This document shows positions 9,819 to 20,927 of a DNA stretch of 43,605 nucleotides, one piece after another. This stretch comes from Amphimedon queenslandica (taxonomy: Eukaryota > Porifera > Demospongiae > Haplosclerida > Niphatidae): the NCBI RefSeq assembly GCF_000090795.2, contig NW_003546346.1:209008-252612 (forward strand), written 5' to 3'. Numbering within the stretch: position 1 is the first letter of the stretch; every line of letters begins with the position of its first letter. Under the pieces are notes generated by a model, which saw only the letters and a program-made list of their open reading frames with translations, did not search any database and was not told where the DNA came from. Both the position numbers and the translations under genes were made by a program.

Positions 9819-10766
9819 CAGTTTAGGTCCTACCAAATTAATTAATTGAAATAAATCGTTTGAGTTGTTCATAGCTTGATCCTCTACCTCTCATCATTCA
9901 CTTTACTTGTGACCATGTTCCTTCTACTAATTGAGTATGATCTCCGGATGAAGGATCAATAGAATTAAGTGAATGGTTAACTGTTAGGTAAATAAATATA
10001 CTACTTGAAAGAGAAGATTATGCAAGCCATTGATCACTAATAGTTGTAGAGCCTGGCCTTACGTACTTATATATTATTGGTAGTAAGGTTCATGCAGATC
10101 TATCTGCTACTTCTACCATGAAGCAATTATTAGTTCCATGTTTGATACCACCAAATACCCAATGTCCATTGACATATATCTCCCTCTGTTATATTTTCTC
10201 TTACCAAATTTAGATTTGTCTATTTCAATTATTGAACCTGATCCACCAATGACTGTTGGATGACTCAGGAAGTAATCTGCACATATATCTCTATGGAAGT
10301 TAAACCAGTCAACTATAGTGTGCTCTGAATGTTCAGTTTTGTGCATGTTGCTTGAATTGTGCCCTTATGTGACCACCAATACATCAAATATACAATTTCA
10401 TTTAATTTTATATGGCTTCTAGAGAAGAACGAGTCATTTCTTATAGATACAACTGCTTGACATCCTTTTAAAGGACACTTCCATACTTTTGACTCCTTTT
10501 TTGTCACTATTCTGCAGGATGCTTTACATTTCTTGCACTACATAGTGTTGGCTAAAAGATGCTTGTTCCTAAGCCTAATGTAATTATATCTTCATCATAG
10601 CTAGGTTACAGAGGAATAAAGACTCTTATAATTGATTATTAATATTTGTCTTATTACAATTTAAAAATATAGCAACAATATTATATCACATTAGCAATGA
10701 TCGAAAAAAATTATTATTATTGCGGAAGTGATGTCAGTTAATTAATTTGGTAGGGCCTAAACTGCA
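9819..10766 (-). mobile_element. Merlin/IS1595-type DNA transposon, defective
   Basis: Terminal inverted repeats of about 30 bp begin GCAGTTTAGGTCCTACCAAA on the left and GCAGTTTAGGCCCTACCAAA read from the right. The interior codes on the minus strand for an ISXO2-like transposase. I did not find a convincing target duplication. The element lies within the DDE_3 transposase remnant, so it inserted later than that element. Confidence 0.8.
9836..10560 (-). pseudogene. ISXO2-like (Merlin/IS1595) transposase, frameshifted
   Basis: Minus strand. The N-terminal zinc ribbon reads CKKCKASC ... VWKCPLKGC at about 10545-10470, followed by FFSRSHIKL and the YLMYWWSH helix. A one-base shift near 10335 is needed to continue with TIVDWFNFHRDIC. 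All three catalytic positions are still visible: IIEIDKSKFGKRKY (first Asp), RPGSTTISDQW (second Asp) and LVEGTW (Glu), preceded by LTVNHSLNSIDPSSGDHT. Several frameshifts and stops separate these blocks, so the gene is inactive although the DDE residues survive, suggesting fairly recent loss. Confidence 0.82.
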
Positions 10767-10867
10767 AAATAGCCAAGGATAATCTTGATTCTTTATAAAT
10801 GCCATCAGCCTTTAGCTTAGGAAGGAAACTGTTGAAGGTAATAATATACTGCCTCCTTGACTATATA

Positions 10868-11085
10868 GCAGCTCAATCACAGCTGTCAACATTTAAAACA
10901 ACCTGGTCATCTTCACTGTTCATGTATCTTGGAAGGTCAGGTGCTTTTATTTCAGCTCCCTCAGGCAACTCCTTTTCGTCCATCACAATTTTCATTACTG
11001 AATTTTTAAAATCCAGTGATTTTAACTGTTTTCTAAAAAATAGTCCCTTCTCCAGTTTTGGACTTTGCTTCTTCTCTTTAAAGTG
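10868..11085 (-). pseudogene. Unassigned coding-like fragment
   Basis: About 70 codons are open on the minus strand, rich in Lys, Glu and Asp and including IVMDEKELPEGAEIKAPDLP and RYMNSEDDQ. A plausible donor (CAG|GTTGTT) follows. I do not recognise the family. It could be an exon of a lost host gene or the N-terminal part of a neighbouring transposon protein. Confidence 0.3.
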
Positions 11086-11365
11086 GCTAGGTAATGATTT
11101 TATAAATAATTAGTTATATTTTCTAATAAAGTTTTGTGAAATTTTTTTCCAGAGCAATTCTTTTACCTTTGGAATGATCCAGGAAAGTTGACTTTAAAAA
11201 CTTGACAAACAGACTAGCAAACAGCTGCAATGAACAAAAATAACAAAAACAAAAAACTGACTTTAAGAATGAACTTGACATTTTTTGTAGAAGATTGAAC
11301 AAGCTTAATAAATTCCCTTGAAAGGTGATGATCAGCAGCTATGAGAATTCAGATAAAGAAGGAAC

Positions 11366-11634
11366 CAGGGGCGGATCTAGGGGTGGGCCAGGGTGGGCCA
11401 GGCCCACCCAAAAATTTTGTGCAGTAATTTAAAATCTACTTTTTCATGTGGATGACTATGTTAACTGTGAGGCATGACTATGTAAACAATTTGTAAACCA
11501 CAAAGGAGCTCATTTTAACAGCTTTAATCTTCAAAATTTTGACTTTGAATGCGGGCCTTGTTGACCACACCCACTAATTACCACACCCAAATCATCAAGG
11601 CCCACCCAAAAATCCAATCCTAGATCCGCCCCTG
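11366..11634. mobile_element. hAT-like MITE, copy 1, with 8-bp target duplication
   Basis: The element begins CAGGGGCGGATCTAGG and ends CCTAGATCCGCCCCTG. It is flanked on both sides by GAAGGAAC (11358-11365 and 11635-11642), the 8-bp duplication expected of hAT transposition. The reverse complement of its interior matches the elements at 12900-13940 and 14484-14750. Confidence 0.9.
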
Positions 11635-11642
11635 GAAGGAAC

Positions 11643-12040
11643 AGAATATTGAAGAGCAAATCAACTATGCTGTTTTTGGAGTAACACCATGCAACTGCAC
11701 ATTATTAACCTAAATATCATTATCACTGTCATATTATAAACGTAATATGATGTATGTTGCTAGCATCATACATGTTTTAAATTTCATGCAGCGGCTTTCA
11801 CTTTTGGTCCAAGCTCAGGTGGGACAATATGTACCATATAGCCAGAAATTACATCAAAATTGCCTAAATATAATATAGGTAGTCTCTTGATTTGGTGATT
11901 AACTATCTTATCTTTTCTTGCACTGTCAGCTTTTCTTGAAGCTGCTCCTTGCCCACATCTTGACTGAATACTTCAAAAGTGGACCATTTCAGCATTTTTT
12001 TTAGTATCACTTGCTCATGATGGAATCTGCTCATTGCAAT
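11643..12040. other. Intergenic, no gene seen
   Basis: AT-rich DNA. A short minus-strand frame at 11903-12148 runs into the next MITE and shows no family resemblance. Confidence 0.4.
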
Positions 12041-12233
12041 TACAGTACAAGATGATTTATTCGCAGGAGTAATATTTGGCAGATTTGCCTGTGGAATGAA
12101 ATTGGTGGGTTTTATATTGGTGATTTTGTGCCACGTTCTATTGAGCATGCTCAGATTGAAACAAAATGGCAGATTTTATATTGGCAATTTCTTCGTATAA
12201 CCGCCAATCGCCAATAAATCATCTTGTACGGTA
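12041..12233. mobile_element. Tc1/mariner-like MITE (TA ends)
   Basis: The left end reads TACAGTACAAGATGATTTAT and the right end, read inward, TACCGTACAAGATGATTTAT. Both start with the TA dinucleotide. The interior has repeated TTGGCAATTT-like words shared with the MITE at 36411-36611. Confidence 0.75.
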
Positions 12234-12899
12234 TTATAATATTGGCAGTTTTATTTTGAACTGTTAATTCTCTCAGCTGTACTGTATGTGAATATAATTA
12301 TTATGAGGGGAATGTTATTGTTATTTGCAGTATGCTATACAGAAATAACTTTACAGGCCCATTTTTGTCATTGGATTATCTATCCAATGGCTGCACATGT
12401 GGCAATGTCTGTACAAATCATTGTACTGTAGGCTGATGTTTGACAATAGTCATAACTCGTAAATTGAGTTAGTGAAAGGCCTATTACAATTCAGTAGAGA
12501 GCTTACCTTGCATTTTTTCAGGATGATTTAAGTATCCTGTATTGCTTTTTGCTTCAACAAATGCAAATACTGTATAGGGGTTATATTTTGCTGAAAATAA
12601 ATTCTACTAATTTTGTGTTTTTATTAAATTTATGAAAATAAATTCTACAAAAAAAGATGTGGCACACTAGGAAAAATAAGCTGCAGAAGGTAAGATACCA
12701 GCAAAAGAAAACTTATTGATGGTAGTCTGATCAAGAAATCTCCTTCTGGTGTTGATGGTTTGTAACTGCTCCTTACAATGGACGCAAGATGAGCTTCACT
12801 TGCTTATTGGCTCTACTTTCATATTTGTTGCACTAGTGTTTAGCCAACCAAATCTCTAAATGCTTATTTTTTGTGGTTTCTTCAGCTTTGACTGATGTT
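12234..12899. other. Intergenic, no gene seen
   Basis: AT-rich, with scattered stops in all frames. No repeat or coding block stands out. Confidence 0.4.
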
Positions 12900-13149
12900 G
12901 CCAAGGGCAAATCTAGGATTGAGTTTTTGGGGGGCCTTAATGATGTGGGTGGGGTGTGGTCTACCATCAATCAGGCTTGCAGGATTTCAATTGGGACTGC
13001 AAAATTTTGAAGATTAGGCTTCTTAAATGAGCTTCTTTGTGGTTTAGAGATTGTTTACACAGGCAAGTACTGCAGCTGTTTCACAATTTACATAGATAAA
13101 ACTCATTTTATACTTCACGAAAAAAATTTTGGGGGCCTGGCTCTCTAGC

Positions 13150-13910
13150 CATAGGCGGTTCCAGGATTGTGGAAGCAGGTGGGCAAGGAAGAGAATAAAA
13201 TGGCGCGCGAAGCGCGCCGCAATTTTGACCACGCCCACTTTTTCTCGCTGCGCGGAACTACATTTTCCCGTAATATTAGGGGCCTTGCAATATTTAATTT
13301 TTCAACCATTGTCATCCTCTGTGCATGTGCCGTGAGTGTGACTTCGTGATTGACTATGAGACTTTAGTCTCGCTAGCCAGACCATTCCCCAGCCTACAGC
13401 CATTTCCGTCCACCCCAATGACTGTAGGCTGGGGAATGGTCTGGCTAGCGAGACTAATCAGACTCAGCATCACTAGAAGTAAAAGTATCACAAGGAAGAT
13501 CATAATCATTAGTCTCTAACTCTGTGAAATCAACTGACACTAGATCTGGCTCATCTATAGAAATTTCAGGTAGTAAATTTTGTGTGCAGCTGCCATTAAC
13601 ACAACTGATGATTTATGACAAGCAGTACTTGCTTATTTATAGATCTATACATGTTAGCTATTAATCTTACTTCTTTCATCATCATTGGTATTTCTTTTTT
13701 TTGGTTCAGGAGGCAAGAAAGAAAGGAGAGATGCTTGACGCTTGGTTGCCATTGCAAGAAATGATTACAAAATTAACATTCAAAATATTCATGAAAAGTT
13801 TATTTTAATAACAATAATAATTAATTTTAATGATTATGATGACTTCCTTTTCCTGTCAAAATTTCAGGGTGGGCATTGCCCCTTAATGCCCACCCCTGGA
13901 ACCGCCTATG
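13150..13910. mobile_element. hAT-like non-autonomous element with CATAGGCGG ends and 8-bp target duplication
   Basis: Ends are inverted repeats CATAGGCGGTTCCAGG / CCTGGAACCGCCTATG. The octamer TCTCTAGC flanks both sides (13142-13149 and 13911-13918). The interior is mostly non-coding, includes a CpG-containing stretch near 13200 (GCGCGCGAAGCGCGCC), and carries a third, smaller element at 13365-13456. Confidence 0.9.
13365..13456. mobile_element. 92-bp near-perfect palindrome, TAGTCT-ended MITE
   Basis: The two arms, each beginning TAGTCTCGCTAGCCAGACCA when read inward, are almost perfectly complementary around a short centre. Flanking nonamers ATGAGACTT and ATCAGACTC agree at seven of nine positions, fitting the 9-bp duplication seen at the 966-bp relative. 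It is the innermost of three nested insertions. Confidence 0.85.
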
Positions 13911-14099
13911 TCTCTAGCCCCCCCTAGATCTGCCCCTGAATACATCTAATTATTACAGTGAAACTTTGACTTCGTTAATGAACCAGGTGGTCAAACACAG
14001 GGAAAGAAAATCATCAATTTGAGCATTCTTCTAGTAATTTTTTAAATTATAAGCAACACAATGAAGAAACAAAAAAGCACCATTACATGTAATTTATCA

Positions 14100-14445
14100 G
14101 TATTTGAACTGCTCTTTGCACCTGCTACATAAGGATCGTTGTAACCAAATAACAATGCTCTTATTTCGTTAAGAGCCTGGTAAATAATGATCGTTGTAAT
14201 GACCCAGTCGATCCAAATGTGGTAGTACCTGTGATTGTGGTACTAGTTCTCACGGCTATCACCCTTGTCGTCCTGATCATCTGTAGAATTAGATGTGAAA
14301 AAGGAGGAAGACTGAAGTTATGAATTACAGGCAATGAAAAAGGAGAAACCAATGAAAAACTGCTGTAGATGTGAAAAGAAAAACTGAGGAGCTTTTAACG
14401 GCTGGGTCTGGAATGCGTGAGAGATTCCTCACTCCTCACTAGTTG
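14100..14445 (+). pseudogene. Receptor-tail fragment (one transmembrane helix plus cytoplasmic tail), copy 1
   Basis: A plus-strand frame reads NNDRCNDPVDPNVVV, a hydrophobic helix (about 20 residues, including ITLVVLIIC) and a basic stop-transfer RIRCEKGGRLK, then a stop. In another frame the tail continues with KRKTEEL and AGSGMRE. The same sequence occurs inverted at 24530-24905, so this is a dispersed duplicate of the last exons of a single-pass membrane protein. The parent gene is not in the window and its extracellular domains are unknown. Confidence 0.55.
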
Positions 14446-14483
14446 TACTATTATGATGGATTTAAAGCTACACGAGCACCCAA

Positions 14484-14750
14484 GAGGGGATCTAGGATTG
14501 AATTTTCTGGGAGGGGGGGCTTAATGATAGGAGTGGGGTAATTAGTAGGTGAGGTCAACCAGGCTTGCAGAATTTTACTTGGGAAGTCACAATTAGGCCT
14601 CTTTGATGAGCTTCTTTGTGGTTTAGAGTTTGTTTATACAGTCAAGTACTGCAGCTGTTTCAAGTTTACATACATGTAGATAGAACTAATTTTATACTTC
14701 ACCAAAAACATTTTGGGGGCCTGCCCCCCAGGCCCCATTATTGCTATGAC
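14484..14750. mobile_element. hAT-like MITE, copy 3
   Basis: Homologous along its length to the outer element at 12900-13940, beginning near GGGGATCTAGGATTGAATTT and ending near GGGGGCCTGCCCCCCAGG. The ends are eroded and no target duplication is clear. Confidence 0.7.
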
Positions 14751-15487
14751 CAAGCCTGACTGCTCATCATTGCCAGCCTCATCATCATCTGACTGTGACT
14801 CAACAAAACCTAACCATAGCATCCAAGATAATATCTACAGAAGCGGAAAAGGTACTGGTACTTTCTAAGCAATAATGCTAGGTTCATGCGTTATTATAAT
14901 AGGAAAGCAATATCTCTTCTTGTCAGGATAAGAAAGTAAAGATGTGGGTACATTATACTGCGGACAGTATTCTTTAACTTTGTAAGCATGTGCCTCAGCT
15001 TTTTCTATCATAAGTCTAGTGCCATGCAAAAATGATGGTTTAGTGCAGGAATTGGTTTTTCAAAACTAAATATGTAGCTATATTTTGTTCCTTCAACACA
15101 TATGAATTGGCATCAGGCATCATGATTCTTATTAATCAGCTGTGTTAAAGTAGAAGCATTGCTCTTTTCATGGAGATCAGACATTTTGGACTGTCTGTCC
15201 CAAAGAGAAGCAGCGACTCTAGTTGATCTAGGAAGTTTGTAGCAAAGAATGTGCTTTGCCTTTAGCCTGCTACTTTCAGAAGTTGGCCTCATTTTAATAA
15301 TACTCTTTGTGAAGGAGCTGGTGATCTAGGTGCACACAGATGTTTACTTGTTAAAGATCCTTAAATTTCACTAATTGAAATGGGAGATGCATTACACTTT
15401 TAAGTTCTCCATAGTTTTCACAAGTGACTGCTGTGATGTTTACTCCCTTCACTGTGCTATCAGCTACTAACACGCAGTATTGGCACA
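14751..15487. other. No intact gene; possible decayed coding pieces on minus strand
   Basis: Minus-strand fragments such as LPRSTRVAASLWDRQSKMSD (about 15235-15180) and CQYCVLVADSTVKGVNITAV (about 15490-15430) look protein-like but are short and in different frames. I do not recognise the family. They could be old transposon genes. Confidence 0.3.
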
Positions 15488-15496
15488 ACAGTTGAC

Positions 15497-16462
15497 TAGT
15501 CTCGCAAGCCAGACCCTTCCCGCCTACAGTCATTTGGGTGGACGGCTGGGAAGGGTCTGGTACATTGAGTCACCTAGTTTTGTTCTTGCGGCAGAAATCT
15601 GCCGTGACCAATCAGATTCGGTTATCCTTGACACGTGACCACAAGTCACATAAAAAATTGATTATCAAAATGGTGACTTTCCAAGAGCTGTGGAGAAAGT
15701 GCTGAAGAACAAGCTATAGAGTGGTAGTATCAAACGTCTCTTTGATTCTGAAGGACCATCTTAGTGAAGTATATCTAGGTAATATATTACAAGTTGGTCT
15801 GGTTGCCATAAAACATGCAGCTCGCTTAAATTTTATTGCTGTTTCATATCAATAGTATTTTTGTTGTTAAACTGCACTTCTCCCTTCCTCCTTCTCTTTT
15901 TACTGTTTTTATTGTATTGTATGATTATTATGAAACATTTTAAATAAATAAAACTTAAAAATAAGAATTATATGGCAAATTTGTGATACATTGACTGTAT
16001 TTACACACTTCTTGCTACAAATATCACATCACTTGAAGCACTATGAAGCAATGAACTATCATTGACCTTTGGAAATAATAGACTAGTGTAATATACCTGT
16101 ATTGGGACTTACATTGTTGATGCACTCCAGCATATAGACTTTACTGCTTTATAGCTGACCTTTGACTGTGTAAGTTTGGCAAAGGAATATTAATGTTCCA
16201 ATTCTTTCTTTCTTCCCCTTCCAGCCTCCAGAATGCAATTTCTAAGTCAATTGGGTTTGTTTAAGTTGGATAAATGTTGTTGCTGCATTATACACATGGA
16301 AACACGTGTGTTGAGCGCAGTCTTTTACATGTGACATTTTCATGACATCACTAACCACGTGGTTGCTGTCAGAACAAAACTACATCATACAATGTACCAG
16401 ACCCTTCCCTGCCGTCCACCCAAATGACTGTAGGCTGGGGAATGGTCTGGCTAGCAAGACTA
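15497..16462. mobile_element. TAGTCT-ended DNA transposon, 966 bp, 9-bp target duplication
   Basis: Terminal inverted repeats of about 75-80 bp begin TAGTCTCGCAAGCCAGACCC (left) and TAGTCTTGCTAGCCAGACCA (read inward from the right), and both contain CAGTCATTTGGGTGGACGG. The nonamer ACAGTTGAC lies on both sides (15488-15496 and 16463-16471). Long inverted repeats with 9-bp duplications recall Mutator-like elements, but there is no transposase to confirm this. Confidence 0.88.
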
Positions 16463-16689
16463 ACAGTTGACAGTATTATAATTAGTTATACTAAAAGTTA
16501 AAAAAGAAGGAAGAAGAGAGGGAGAATGTCCAGGACAATCAATACATGAGGGAGAGAGCACTAGAGAGAACTGAACAATAGAATAGATAACCAAGAACAA
16601 AAGAACTCTCTAACGTTCTAAATATAGTAACAGAACACATGTTCACCACTCATACTCATAACTAATCATAACTAACATAATCACTAATA

Positions 16690-16850
16690 ACCAATGATAA
16701 CAATAGTAATAATAGTAATAATATCTCTCAATTCTCAGTATTAATAACAATAATAACGATAATAATAATAATAACAACTACAACAATAACAACTACAACA
16801 ATAACAACAATAATAACACTAACAATAATAATTATAACAATAATAATTCA
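16690..16850. repeat. AT-rich microsatellite (ATA/ACA triplets)
   Basis: Long run of AATAAT, AACAAT and AACAAC triplets with interruptions. Non-coding. Confidence 0.8.
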
Positions 16851-18097
16851 TGTATACAGTCACTACAACTGCAATGTAAAGTAGGTTTAATTTCTTGTGT
16901 TGGAATAATTATGGTTTGTCAGACCACTCTTGGTCAGCAGTTGCATTTGCCATTACTTTAAAATAATGCATAAGAGGGTAGGACCCTATTGTAAAGCTTT
17001 GGTTGATGCGAGGCCCGGTTAAGATTAATGGTCCAGGGACACGAGGGCACAGTCTGCCTTAATTTTTTATGGCTAAATACAGGGAATTTTTTATAGCTTG
17101 GAAACGTGGTAATAATTCAATTAAAGTCAGGATTGGCTCAAACTTTATACAAAAATAAGGACATTAAAAGAAAGGGTGCTTTTAGAGCCAATTTTCAAAT
17201 AAAATCACGGTCTATGTATATGTAGTATGGGTATATTTGGAAATTTGGAGTTTTTTTAAAAAACAGCCATAACTCAAAAAATTGAAGTCGTAATTAGCTC
17301 AAACTTTCTACATAGCATAATGATATCAATATGTATCTGAAAATGTAATAAAATTTGGGCATGATTTCGGAGCTATTTTTTGGAAAAAAGCTTTTTTAAA
17401 AATTGGAATTGGCTTAAACTTTTACATGACATTCTCCTGCCACTGTCATTGTGCTAATAATGTAGTTTATCAGTTATTAATTGTTATTCCTTAAAAATCT
17501 GTGAAGAAGAAACATTATCTTGCCATTAAGTAAAATGAGGCGATAGAAGGCTGCTAGATTTGTACAAGCAACTGGCAGTGAGGCTGATGCAGCAGCAAAA
17601 ATTTCATTGCCAAGAGAATGCAATGTTTAAACGACTGGGCACTGAAAAAAGCCTTCAATAATTGGATTGATTTGAGAAATACCAACGCTAAGGATGGAAA
17701 TGAAGTACTAAAGGATCTGATCCTGAAATTATTTTTAAATTACTAACATTGCGCTGTGTCAAAGATGATTGATAGTCAACATGGTTTATTTTGGAGAGAA
17801 AATTATTTAAGCCCCATGTAGCTACCAGCTTGACGATGATGATAAGTTTCATGCAGACAAGAAAAGTGACAATGATAATACACCACCATGTCTCAAAGAA
17901 TGCAAGTACCCTGTTTTCTCAGCAGCTACGAAACTGTTTATACAGCTCTTTAAAAAGCTTGTTATAAAATTTATTCTTTATCATTATGATCATTCATTTA
18001 ACCGTTTACCAACCTTAGACTGCAGCCTCAAGCTAAAGTAAAGGATTAAAGGGGATGCCGCTCCTGCTCATGAGAAGGGAGTGGCTTTAACTAACTA
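16851..18097. other. No gene seen; dispersed-repeat traces
   Basis: Between about 17070 and 17420 the words AGGATTGGCTCAAACTTTATA and GCTCAAACTTTCTACAT resemble the GAATCAGCTCAAATTTTCTA repeat found near 33880, 35410 and 36680. The rest has no recognisable coding block. Confidence 0.4.
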
Positions 18098-18104
18098 TTA
18101 ATAA

Positions 18105-18975
18105 CATAGACATTAGAGTAAATGAAAGGGATCGCAAATGGGCATCTTATTATATATCGCTAGGAGACGAATGCGGGTTGACATTTGCATCTAGCAACGT
18201 GGGCTGTCTTGGAGCAAAAACTGTCCTTTTGACACCTGTCATTCCAGCAGTGGTATCAGTATACGCCATTTTTTATATCAAAGGAAGCAGAGGAGACATG
18301 AATCTATCCCCAGACAATTTTATATGTAGCTGGCATCATCATTTGCACTGATTATTTGCTCTGACATGTGAATGGTTTTAACAACATTTTGTTTTGTACC
18401 CTTATCTCAAGAGTGATAGACAGATGATAGTAAATGATTTAATCATTGTTTAGAGTACCAAAATGTGGAGGTCGCCCACTATAGTTTGTTTGGAAAAATG
18501 ATTATGTCTTTCTGTAATGATCAATTTACTGATAAGTTTAACATAAAAACCAAAGGGTCTGTGACATTAGCTATCACACCATTGTAATAAGTTACAACAC
18601 ACTGGAGGTCGCCGACACCGTTTCTATTCAATAGGTTGTACGAAACAAAATATAGAATTAAATATAGTAAGTGTGATCAATAATGATTGCTAATTCATAA
18701 AACACCGAATTTAACTGCAAACAGATACATTGCTACAGCAGACAACCTGGGCAAATAGGAAGAATGTTTCTCAACATTATTGAAGGGTTACCTGTACAAA
18801 ATAAGACTTTATGCAACAAAAAACTACCTAAAAAGTATGTTTACCTGCTTCAACTTTCAGCCATTTTAAATTTTACATACGAGTAATTAGAGACGTTTTT
18901 TACGGTACTATCAACTCGCATTTTCCTGTTGCTATGCCCTGTTTCCAATTCCTTTCATTTACTCTAATATTTATG
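18105..18975. mobile_element. CATAG-ended DNA transposon, copy 2 (871 bp), 7-bp target duplication
   Basis: Ends CATAGACATTAGAGTAAATG (left) and CATAAATATTAGAGTAAATG (read inward from the right). TTAATAA flanks both sides exactly (18098-18104 and 18976-18982). No transposase is encoded. Confidence 0.88.
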
Positions 18976-18999
18976 TTAATAATAGTTAAGAAATCATTT

Positions 19000-19150
19000 T
19001 CAGTAAATTTCTGGATATTTAACTGGATTTTTTATTATTGATTGGATTTTTGGATTATTTCTGGATTATCACTTGGATTATCTGGATTATTGCTGGATTT
19101 CAGTAGATTATTGGATTTTTTGCTGGATTATTGGATTTTCTAGTGGTTTT
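19000..19150. repeat. GGATTATT-type degenerate tandem repeat
   Basis: About a dozen copies of a TGGATTATT / TGGATTTTT unit with variable spacing. Non-coding. Confidence 0.75.
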
Positions 19151-19605
19151 TTATTATTAAGGAAGTGTACGAGATTTTTCTTAGTTGCTGGCCCCTTGGT
19201 AAGAGGAGGGAGGTGGGTAGAAAAGTACTTGAGCCTATAGAGCTCTGGCTTGAAATCGTATGTGATGAGTGCCACTAGCAGTGTGAGAGGGGCCTTCTAG
19301 AATCCGACTGCTTGGCCGCTTCGACAAACATGAGAACACGTGCAGTTTTCCCGCCTAAAACTGACGCTCTGGTTGGGCCGGTTAACCCTGCCTAAACCTT
19401 GTCTTACCGGAAATTATCGTTGTTTATTCATGCTTTTGTAGTGCAACCCACTGGTTGGGTTTGGTTTGAATCAGTGAGAGTGTGTTATTTTCGATATCAC
19501 GCTCAGATATTGATAAGCCAATATGTAAAGATGTACATGTACACACTGCTGAATGCTGATACTAATCACAAGGCATTAGCTATAGCTTGTGAACCATTAA
19601 AGGAA
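19151..19605. other. No recognised gene; one 81-codon open frame
   Basis: A plus-strand frame at 19399-19644 is open for 81 codons but shows no known domain, and its last third lies in the repeat that recurs at 21742. I regard it as chance or transposon-derived. Confidence 0.3.
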
Positions 19606-19710
19606 CATATGAAAAAATGGCAAAATAAAGAAAGAGCACAATAAGTTTAAGTTTAAAATAACTTATATTCACAGTGTCAGTGTATAAATAATGGTGTGCA
19701 AGGCTGCAAG
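19606..19710 (+). repeat. About 100-bp dispersed repeat, copy 1
   Basis: From ATATGAAAAAATGGCAAAAT to ATAATGGTGTGCAAGGCTGC this segment is nearly identical to 21742-21842, in the same orientation. The two copies bracket the hAT transposase remnant. Confidence 0.8.
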
Positions 19711-20059
19711 GAACTGCCCCTATTTATTTAAAACGTCACCCACCCTCACTCCCACCCTGGCCCAACCCAGGTATCACTTCCTTTGCAGCAGTGTACTACC
19801 TTCCAACATTCATCACCGTGCCATTTTAAGTTGTGTCCTGACTGATGATAAAGTTGTTCCCAGCAGCATCACCTTGTCCACGTCCCTACATCATCTGTCT
19901 TTCAGTAGACACTACCCCGAGGATAGCAGGCAAGTAGGTATGAGCCTATTATGCTCACCATACTCTCTATTATTTTTTCTGGCAATGCTTTTAAATTATA
20001 CCTATTATTCCCTAAATTATGCTCATGATATAATACATTTTCCAACTTTTTTTATCAAA

Positions 20060-20760
20060 TAAAACTCAAAACATTAAGCACCAAAGTCTTTGTAGTTAAA
20101 TTGTAACATCATTGATGCTTCAATATAATCCTGAAGAGCATTTTCTTGTTGATTGTCAAAAGAAGAATTGATTATTGAAAAAACTCTTTCTGCAGCTCCT
20201 GATGATGGTTGCAAACACAATATTTTCCTAGCACACAAAGCCCAATTCATAAATTGGGAGTATTAAAATGATCTAGAGCATGTGAAGAACATCCCACATC
20301 AAGTAGAGAAGGATACACAATTTTCACAGCTCTCATTGCTACTCCTTTGACAGAGGCATGATCATGCATAGCGGCAACAATTATATCTGGTTTAATTGAA
20401 TAAGTAGAAGAGAGAATATGAATGAGTTCACGGGCAATTTCTTCTCCTTTCATGGACTTAGATACCAACTGGACTCGAATCACACCTTCAATTGTCCAGG
20501 AATCTGAAATAAAGCGTAGGACAATAGCCTTTGCTTCTTAATGATGAGTAGTTCCATCAATGACAATGCCAAGGTGTTGTGCCTCAATAGCATCCTTACT
20601 GACAGACTCCTCTTCCTTTAAAATAAAAGGGATCATGTCAAAAAGATGTCTTCTGTCTGTAAGTCTATATCCAGTTTCTTCTAAAATGTCTAAATAGGCA
20701 CACCTTACTCAAAGGGACGCCTGCTTTGAGAAAAAATCATAAAGTAACTTTTATGCACTC
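20060..20760 (-). pseudogene. hAT transposase remnant, catalytic and C-terminal parts
   Basis: Minus strand. From about 20710: ILEETGYRLTDRRHLFDMIP, then LGIVIDGTTHH, a stop, and EAKAIVLRFISDSWTIEG. From 20483 to 20247: VQLVSKSMKGEEIARELIHI, PDIIVAAMHDHASVKGVAMR and VYPSLLDVGCSSHALDHF. From about 20225 to 20065 the hAT C-terminal dimerisation block PSSGAAERVFSIINSSFDNQ, then QENALQDYIEASMMLQFNY. A stretch between the last two blocks is deleted. The family fits BED-finger hAT transposases of marine invertebrates. The gene is dead (stop, deletion and split from its N-terminus). Confidence 0.83.
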
Positions 20761-20802
20761 AAAATATTTGGACGAAGCCCACTAAGATGAGTAGAGTTTG
20801 TA

Positions 20803-20824
20803 TGTATGTATGTATGTACACGTA
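20803..20824. repeat. TGTA microsatellite
   Basis: Short run of GTATGTATGTATGTATGTAC. Confidence 0.7.
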
Positions 20825-20927
20825 AGTATTCCGTATCTCTTCTATATTTCAGCACATGCATGGCAATGCAATTCTAAATTTCAATATTTCATTGAAAGTG
20901 GGAATGGCCACAAAAAGCCGTCAACAC

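Larger units (their letters stand above)
12900..13940. mobile_element. hAT-like MITE, copy 2, split by a second hAT-like element
   Basis: The outer element begins CAAGGGCAAATCTAGGATTG and ends CTAGATCTGCCCCTG. Its interior (for example GGTTTAGAGATTGTTTACAC and CAAGTACTGCAGCTGTTTCA) matches copy 3 at 14484-14750. It is interrupted at 13150-13910 by another element, so only about 280 bp is original. No clear outer target duplication remains. Confidence 0.75.

Noticed and set aside
10799..11113. Plus-strand open frame of 104 codons
   Set aside because: It overlaps a more protein-like minus-strand frame and has no recognisable domain; likely a shadow.
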